Shown here one piece after another: positions 5,233 through 8,959 of a stretch of 8,959 bases of DNA. Origin of the DNA: Clostridia bacterium (GTDB lineage: Bacteria > Bacillota > Clostridia > Christensenellales > UBA1242); the NCBI GenBank assembly GCA_017473795.1, contig JAFUJE010000114.1, positions 1-8,959 of the forward strand. The letters are read 5' to 3'. Numbering within the stretch: position 1 is the first letter of the stretch; every line of letters begins with the position of its first letter. Below the pieces are notes generated by a model. That model did no database searches. It was not told where the DNA came from and worked only from the letters and a program-made list of their open reading frames with translations. The translations under genes and the position numbers were made by a program.

Positions 5233-5943
5233 GTGCATTTAAAAATTCAATGTGAGTATCTTGGGACTAAGTACGCCGGCTTTCAATCGCAAATTGGGCA
5301 ACGTACCATTCAAAATGAGTTGGAAAAAGCCATTTCCCGTTATTTTGCGACACCGGTTAAAGTAGTTGGCAGTGGACGTACCGATGCCGGTGTGCACGCA
5401 GTGGGGCAAGTTGTTTCTTGTCTGTGTCCCCGAGAAGATATCAAAATCTACCAATTTTTATTAGGTGTGAACAGTTACTTACCGGCCGATATTGCGGTTA
5501 CTGCCGCCGAACTTTTACCCAAGTTCAACGCACGCAGTGACGCCAAAGCCAAAACATATATTTACAAATGTTATGTGTCGGCGGTACGACACCCAGCGTT
5601 TGACAGTGACCATTGGCAACTTTATAAACCGGTGGATATCGAACAGTTACGTGCTCAAGCCCAAGTGCTAGTTGGAACACATGACTTCACATCGTTTTGT
5701 GCCGAATTGCGAGATAAAAGTCCGGTGCGTACAATTTACAGTTTGGATATCCAAACACCGACCCCGCAAGAGATTTGGTTCGTTATTCGTGGTAATGGTT
5801 TCTTACATAATATGGTACGCATTATCGTGGGGACTTTATTACAAAAGCCCGATGTTGCCCGTGTGTTGGCTGCCCGTGACCGCCGTCAAGCCGGCAAGAC
5901 CGCACCCGCTAAAGGACTGACACTTTATCGTGTCGAATATTAA
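5233..5943 (+). CDS. truA: tRNA pseudouridine(38-40) synthase TruA
   Basis: TruA converts uridines at positions 38, 39 and 40 of the anticodon arm to pseudouridine in many tRNAs. The catalytic aspartate is D51 in GRTDAGVHA (48-56). Other family marks are EYLGTKYAGFQ near the N-terminus, FNARSDAKAKTYIY in the middle, GTHDFTSFCA, and GNGFLHNMVRIIVGTLL near the C-terminus. I chose GTG 5233, giving 236 residues, because it makes the start (VHLKIQCEY) align with the usual M-x-IKLxLEY; TTG 5209 and GTG 5218 would add an atypical extension. No Shine-Dalgarno site precedes it. It follows mnmA by 49 bases on the same strand, so the pair may be one transcript or two leaderless ones. Confidence 0.95.
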   Translation: MHLKIQCEYLGTKYAGFQSQIGQRTIQNELEKAISRYFATPVKVVGSGRTDAGVHAVGQVVSCLCPREDIKIYQFLLGVNSYLPADIAVTAAELLPKFNARSDAKAKTYIYKCYVSAVRHPAFDSDHWQLYKPVDIEQLRAQAQVLVGTHDFTSFCAELRDKSPVRTIYSLDIQTPTPQEIWFVIRGNGFLHNMVRIIVGTLLQKPDVARVLAARDRRQAGKTAPAKGLTLYRVEY

Positions 5944-5946
5944 TTG

Positions 5947-5975
5947 TTGAAGTTTTCCGTGCTTCGTGCTATGCT
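5947..5975 (+). promoter_or_regulatory. Promoter of tRNA-Pro
   Basis: TTGAAG (5947-5952), a 17-base spacer and TATGCT (5970-5975) predict a start near 5983. That is the first base of a CGGGGCGTAG copy (5983-5992) of the mature tRNA-Pro 5' end, so the precursor leader of about 47 bases would itself begin like the tRNA. Confidence 0.55.
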
Positions 5976-6029
5976 GAGGCGACGGGGCGTAGTGGCGTCC
6001 AGATACCGGTGATGATGCTTAAACATTTT

Positions 6030-6104
6030 CGGGGCGTAGCGTAGTGGTATCGCGCAAGTCTGGGGGACTTGAGGTCGTGGGTTCAATTCCCGCCGCTCCG
6101 ACCA
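6030..6104 (+). tRNA. tRNA-Pro (GGG)
   Basis: The 75 bases fold as acceptor CGGGGCG/CGCTCCG with one G-U pair, D arm GCG/CGC, anticodon stem CAAGT/ACTTG with loop CTGGGGG (anticodon GGG, reading CCC and CCU), variable loop AGGTC, T arm GTGGG TTCAATT CCCGC, discriminator A and encoded CCA. All arms are sound. Confidence 0.97.
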
Positions 6105-6130
6105 AAACACCGTCACTAAACACACAGTGC

Positions 6131-6164
6131 ATCACGACGCTAAGAAATTTTGCGTTGTGATTTT
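6131..6164 (+). terminator. Terminator of tRNA-Pro overlapping the permease promoter
   Basis: ATCACGACGC (6131-6140) pairs with GCGTTGTGAT (6152-6161), ten positions with one G-U, around an 11-base loop and followed by a short T-run (6161-6164). The 3' arm contains the -35 box of the next promoter. Confidence 0.75.
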
Positions 6165-6183
6165 CCGAAAAAAATTCTATACT
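6155..6183 (+). promoter_or_regulatory. Promoter of the permease gene, predicting a leaderless mRNA
   Basis: TTGTGA (6155-6160), a 17-base spacer and TATACT (6178-6183) lie so that the -10 box ends eight bases before GTG 6192. The predicted start of transcription at about 6189-6192 leaves no room for a ribosome binding site. Confidence 0.65.
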
Positions 6184-6191
6184 ATAGGACT

Positions 6192-7118
6192 GTGGCTTAT
6201 TGGGAAGTTTTTTGTGAAACTTTAATGGAAAGCGCTATCGCTTTTGCGATTTTGTTAGCGGTTTACTTTTTGATTGAGTTTGTTGAATTCAAGTGGTCAC
6301 ACAACCTCGACCACAATCATTTCTTGCAAGGGAAAGCTAGTCCGGTGTTAGGGGCTTTGGTTGGTTCGGTGCCACAATGTGGTTTCTCGGTCGTGGCTTC
6401 AGATTTATTTGCCCGGGGGATTATTCCGGTTGGTACCTTGTTGTCAATTTTTGTGGCAACCAGTGATGAAGCGTTGCCAATGTTGTTGGCACACCCGAGC
6501 AAAGAAAAATGGTTATCCATTATTATTTTGTTTGCATCAAAAATTGTAATTGCCATTGTGGTCGGTTATTTAGCCAATTGGTTGTATCGTTTGTTTTATC
6601 GCCGTCCCGCCACAGTGAGTGTATCCACGCCGAAAACTCCAGTAATTAAAGTGGCGGAAGAACAGCAACATGAGGAACACGCCGGTGTTAATTTGCATGA
6701 CGGTTGCTGTCATCATAAGGTTGATGGTTTTAACTGGAAACACCCTTTATTTCATAGTTTAAAAATTTGGGCGTTCATTTTTGCGGTAAGTTTTCTTTTT
6801 GGTTGCGTGGCAGATATTTGGGTTGGTCATGAACGTTTAACCACTTTCTTAGGTGGCAGTTTATGGTTGCAACCGCTGTTAGCAGTTTTGGTTGGTCTGA
6901 TTCCAAACTGTGCGGCGAGTGTTGTTTTAACCGAATTTTATTTGATTGGCGGTTTACGTTTCGGGGCATTGTTGGGTGGTTTGTGCGTGAACGCTGGTTT
7001 AGGAATTATTTTCTTGTTACGTCAAAAACAATTATGGCGTGAAAAAATCTTTGTTATTACTTGCTTAATTGCCGTCAGTTTGTTGGCGGGTTATGGTTTC
7101 TTGTGGTTAAACATCTAA
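6192..7118 (+). CDS. ArsP_2-type putative heavy-metal permease
   Basis: This is a 308-residue polytopic membrane protein resembling the putative 10-TM heavy-metal exporters of the ArsP_2 family, often annotated as arsenic efflux or manganese transport. I chose GTG 6192 because it stands eight bases from a good -10 box and starts just before the first conserved helix (ETLMESAIAFAILLAVYFLIE); TTG 6150 would lie within the terminator, and ATG 6225 would cut into that helix. The two halves mirror each other: GALVGSVPQCGFSVVAS (54-70) and AVLVGLIPNCAASVVLTE (231-248) occupy like positions. The central loop (about 157-176) is rich in His and Cys, including LHDGCCHHK, a plausible cytoplasmic metal site. 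The ion moved cannot be told from sequence. It is convergent with the next gene; the stops are three bases apart. Confidence 0.82.
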   Translation: MAYWEVFCETLMESAIAFAILLAVYFLIEFVEFKWSHNLDHNHFLQGKASPVLGALVGSVPQCGFSVVASDLFARGIIPVGTLLSIFVATSDEALPMLLAHPSKEKWLSIIILFASKIVIAIVVGYLANWLYRLFYRRPATVSVSTPKTPVIKVAEEQQHEEHAGVNLHDGCCHHKVDGFNWKHPLFHSLKIWAFIFAVSFLFGCVADIWVGHERLTTFLGGSLWLQPLLAVLVGLIPNCAASVVLTEFYLIGGLRFGALLGGLCVNAGLGIIFLLRQKQLWREKIFVITCLIAVSLLAGYGFLWLNI

Positions 7119-7121
7119 GCG

Positions 7122-7850
7122 TTATTTTTCACTGGTACCAATTACTTTGCCGTCGTGACTGATTACCACAAAGTAACGGTCACCGGCTTCGGTCACAAAA
7201 GAAACAAACCAGTACGGTGTATAAACCGTTGAATTATCGCACAAAATTTTGGTCGCACTTTCCGTGCGGGTATCGGCTGGTAAAACTTTGTCTAACGTTT
7301 GGCAAGCAATTTCCAAGGCTGAATCCCAACTAATGGCTCCTTCTGGCATTACCGAGTGCAAAGCCACATTGCCAATTGTTTCGCCGTTGGCTTGGAAGGT
7401 AATGTTGACTTGCGCATTAACGTCTAAGGCGGTTTCTAAGTCGCCAGCATAGTTGTTGCCGTACGGATTTTTTTCTAATACTAAAGTGACAGGTGCTTGG
7501 TCGTTAATTTGGATTAAAGTGGTAATACAACCATTGTAAACTATTTTGTCGTTTGTGGGTTCAACGGAAAGGACGGTAAACGCCACGGTTGGGGTCGCAA
7601 TACCGTCGGCTTGGAAATCAGTTTCCCGAATTCCACTGTACATTTGGACAGAGCCAATCGAATTGTCTGCGGGCGCACTTTTTAAATAGAAACGGGCTTC
7701 CGCAATGTTTTCCAATGCCATTTGGTATTTGTCGTCCCGTCCAAAGTTCACAATCCCAATTACAGCCAGTACGGTAGCGACCGCAACAATAATGGCACCA
7801 ACCCAGAACTTTTTATTAAAAATTTTTTTCCAACTAAATTTATGTTTCAT
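7122..7850 (-). CDS. Membrane-anchored protein with PepSY-like C-terminus
   Basis: The 242-residue product has a short basic N-terminus, one membrane helix at about 16-36 (FWVGAIIVAVATVLAVIGIV) and an outside domain of about 205 residues, so it is probably a signal-anchored surface protein. The last third (ALEIACQTLDKVL, then PYWFVSFVTE and YFVVISHDGKVIG) has the shape of a PepSY-like domain, which often inhibits proteases or senses envelope state; this is a resemblance only. Start codon ATG 7848-7850 has no ribosome binding site. The gene lies 50 bases after another membrane-anchored gene on the same strand and has its own candidate promoter. Confidence 0.8.
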   Translation of the reverse strand: MKHKFSWKKIFNKKFWVGAIIVAVATVLAVIGIVNFGRDDKYQMALENIAEARFYLKSAPADNSIGSVQMYSGIRETDFQADGIATPTVAFTVLSVEPTNDKIVYNGCITTLIQINDQAPVTLVLEKNPYGNNYAGDLETALDVNAQVNITFQANGETIGNVALHSVMPEGAISWDSALEIACQTLDKVLPADTRTESATKILCDNSTVYTPYWFVSFVTEAGDRYFVVISHDGKVIGTSEK

Positions 7851-7858
7851 AGCCCATA

Positions 7859-7887
7859 AATATGGACAACTTTTGGTGAATATGCAA
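7859..7887 (-). promoter_or_regulatory. Possible promoter of the 7122-7850 gene
   Basis: On the minus strand TTGCAT (7882-7887), a 17-base spacer and CATATT (7859-7864, 4 of 6 to consensus) end eight bases before the ATG, the same spacing as for mnmA and the permease. It predicts a leaderless message. Read-through from the upstream gene is an alternative. Confidence 0.4.
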
Positions 7888-7900
7888 ATTTTGTCGTTGT

Positions 7901-8410
7901 TTATTCGGCTATGTAAGTAAAATTGATTTCAAGTACATGGGAACCGCACCTAATAACTAAGCGTCCACTAGGATTGACTTCGTAACCTTCCTTGTTAACA
8001 AATTTGGGAGCATCGTCTTTGATGTGGAGCCAGAACAGACCGGGGTAATGCGAAGTAGTAATTTGTTGTGTTTCTTTTGCGTCCCAAACTTCCAAGAAAT
8101 CTTCGGCGCCGTCTTTAAGTTCAAAAATGATTGGTTGCGACAAAGCACGACCTTCCACAGTACCAGTACTGAGACAAAATAACTGATTTTTAGAAATGGT
8201 GCAGTTGTTTCCTTGTAAGTTAGAAAGCATATCAATTTGTAAAGAATTAGGTGCCACTGCCGAGGTTACTAACCCACGGAATAATAATCCGCCACCTAAC
8301 ATTAGCAAGCCAACAACTAAAATTACCGCCGTAATAATTTTGTACTTCTTGGTTTTCGAAGCCGTAATTAAATCGAACTTTGGTTTTTCTCCCGTTGTAA
8401 ATTTCCCCAT
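7901..8410 (-). CDS. Small membrane-anchored hypothetical protein
   Basis: The 169-residue product has a charged N-terminus of about 23 residues, one membrane helix at about 25-46 (IITAVILVVGLLMLGGGLLF) and an outside domain of about 120 residues containing three cysteines. I see no known domain; the C-terminal half (LFWLHIKDDA, then SGRLVIRCGSHVLEINF) looks beta-rich. ATG 8408-8410 has no ribosome binding site. Its layout matches that of the downstream gene at 7122-7850 and the two may work together at the cell surface, which is inference from order alone. Confidence 0.75.
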   Translation of the reverse strand: MGKFTTGEKPKFDLITASKTKKYKIITAVILVVGLLMLGGGLLFRGLVTSAVAPNSLQIDMLSNLQGNNCTISKNQLFCLSTGTVEGRALSQPIIFELKDGAEDFLEVWDAKETQQITTSHYPGLFWLHIKDDAPKFVNKEGYEVNPSGRLVIRCGSHVLEINFTYIAE

Positions 8411-8423
8411 AATCTTTATCTAT

Positions 8424-8452
8424 AGTATGCTGATAAATTTGATTTTTAGCAA
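8424..8452 (-). promoter_or_regulatory. Possible promoter of the 7901-8410 gene
   Basis: On the minus strand TTGCTA (8447-8452), a 17-base spacer and CATACT (8424-8429) lie 13 bases before the ATG; TACTAT two bases further is an alternative -10. Either way the leader would be only a few bases. The 57-bp gap also has to hold the promoter of the divergent transporter, for which I see only a poor candidate (TAGAAA at 8454-8459). Confidence 0.4.
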
Positions 8453-8467
8453 ATAGAAATATAAAAG

Positions 8468-8959
8468 ATGAAAGTTACGCAACGGGATAAATTAGTCTAC
8501 GGCGTCGGTGCCTTTGGTTATGGCTGTGTTAACCAAATGTTGGGTAATTTCCTGATGTTTTTTGGTACTGGTATTTTAGGGCTGTCAGGAACGCTCATGG
8601 GCTTGGCGATTGCGATTTCAACGGTGTGGGACGCTGTTACCGACCCGTTGGTTGGTGCTTTGTCCGATAACTTTCGGGGACGTTTCGGCAAGCGTCACTT
8701 CTTCATGTTGATTGGTTGTGTCGGCGTGGCAGTGTTGAATTTACTGATTTGGTACATTGCTCCCACGTGGGGTGAAACGCAGAAGTTCTTGGCTCTGTTG
8801 GCGGTGTTGTTACTGATTGAAACTTTTAATACTGTTTACTCGACACCGTATGCGGCTTTGGGTTTTGATATGTGCCAGACTTACCACGAGCGTACCAGTA
8901 TCCAAGGTTATAAAACCGTCTTCCAATCAGCCTCTTTGTTGGTACCGTCCTTATTAATG
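8468..8959 (+). CDS. GPH-family (MFS) sugar:cation symporter, 3' end missing
   Basis: ATG 8468 opens 164 codons that run off the window. The product is the N-terminal part, four or so membrane helices, of a glycoside-pentoside-hexuronide:cation symporter, which usually moves a sugar or glycoside with Na+ or H+ across the inner membrane. Visible marks are the start KVTQRDKLVYGVGAFGYG, the helix 2-3 motif WDAVTDPLVGALSDNFRGRFGKR (about 54-76), and STPYAALGFDM followed by YHERTSIQGYKT, the family's 'PYxAL ... ERTxLxxYR' block. The sugar cannot be told. No enzyme of sugar use lies in the window. No Shine-Dalgarno site precedes the start. Confidence 0.9.
   Translation, partial: MKVTQRDKLVYGVGAFGYGCVNQMLGNFLMFFGTGILGLSGTLMGLAIAISTVWDAVTDPLVGALSDNFRGRFGKRHFFMLIGCVGVAVLNLLIWYIAPTWGETQKFLALLAVLLLIETFNTVYSTPYAALGFDMCQTYHERTSIQGYKTVFQSASLLVPSLLM

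Noticed and set aside
5940..6125. A 61-codon minus-strand frame with SERRELNPRP
   Set aside because: This is the usual artefact of translating a tRNA gene on the wrong strand; tRNA-Pro fills most of it.

Overview
The window looks like a compact chromosomal stretch of an uncultured low-to-mid-GC Bacillota bacterium, probably a gut-type Clostridia lineage. This rests on the sequence character of MnmA and TruA, the GPH/MFS sugar transporter, the ArsP_2-type heavy-metal permease, Firmicutes-like -35/-10 promoters, intrinsic terminators and tRNAs with encoded CCA. It is an inference; no marker here fixes the genus. The standard code fits: no reading frame needs TGA recoding.

Layout. 1-669: 3' part of a PlsC-type acyltransferase (+). 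675-839 (-): a short convergent reading frame that may be the tail of a lost gene. 835-862 (-): a stranded tRNA-Gln 3' end. 949-1749 (+): an AT-rich gene of unknown function, then a symmetric terminator. 1808-1881 (-) and 2080-2154 (+): two divergent tRNA-Gln genes, anticodons CUG and UUG, with near-identical outer arms and a 41-bp tandem repeat between them. 2266-4056 (+): a 596-residue protein with an alpha/beta-hydrolase-like front half and three 72-residue repeats at the back. 4116-5183 mnmA and 5233-5943 truA (+): two tRNA anticodon-loop modification enzymes. 6030-6104: tRNA-Pro(GGG). 6192-7118 (+): ArsP_2-like permease. 7122-7850 and 7901-8410 (-): two membrane-anchored proteins with outside domains. 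8468-8959 (+): 5' part of a GPH-family sugar transporter, divergent from them.

How the parts relate. The centre is rich in tRNA biology: MnmA thiolates U34 of tRNA-Gln(UUG), encoded 2 kb upstream, and TruA makes pseudouridine at positions 38-40 of many tRNAs. The region 835-2166 holds three copies of the tRNA-Gln 3' end. Two of them are direct repeats that bracket the AT-rich gene at 949-1749, the layout expected of a small cassette gained at, or rearranged through, a tRNA 3' end.

The most unusual regulatory pattern is that most protein genes here (mnmA, truA, the permease, both minus-strand genes, perhaps the gene at 949) have a -10 box only about 5-13 bases before the start codon and no convincing Shine-Dalgarno site, which predicts leaderless mRNAs. 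Only the 2266 gene has a classic strong ribosome binding site. In addition, the predicted leaders of tRNA-Gln(CUG) and tRNA-Pro contain copies of their own acceptor-stem 5' strand.
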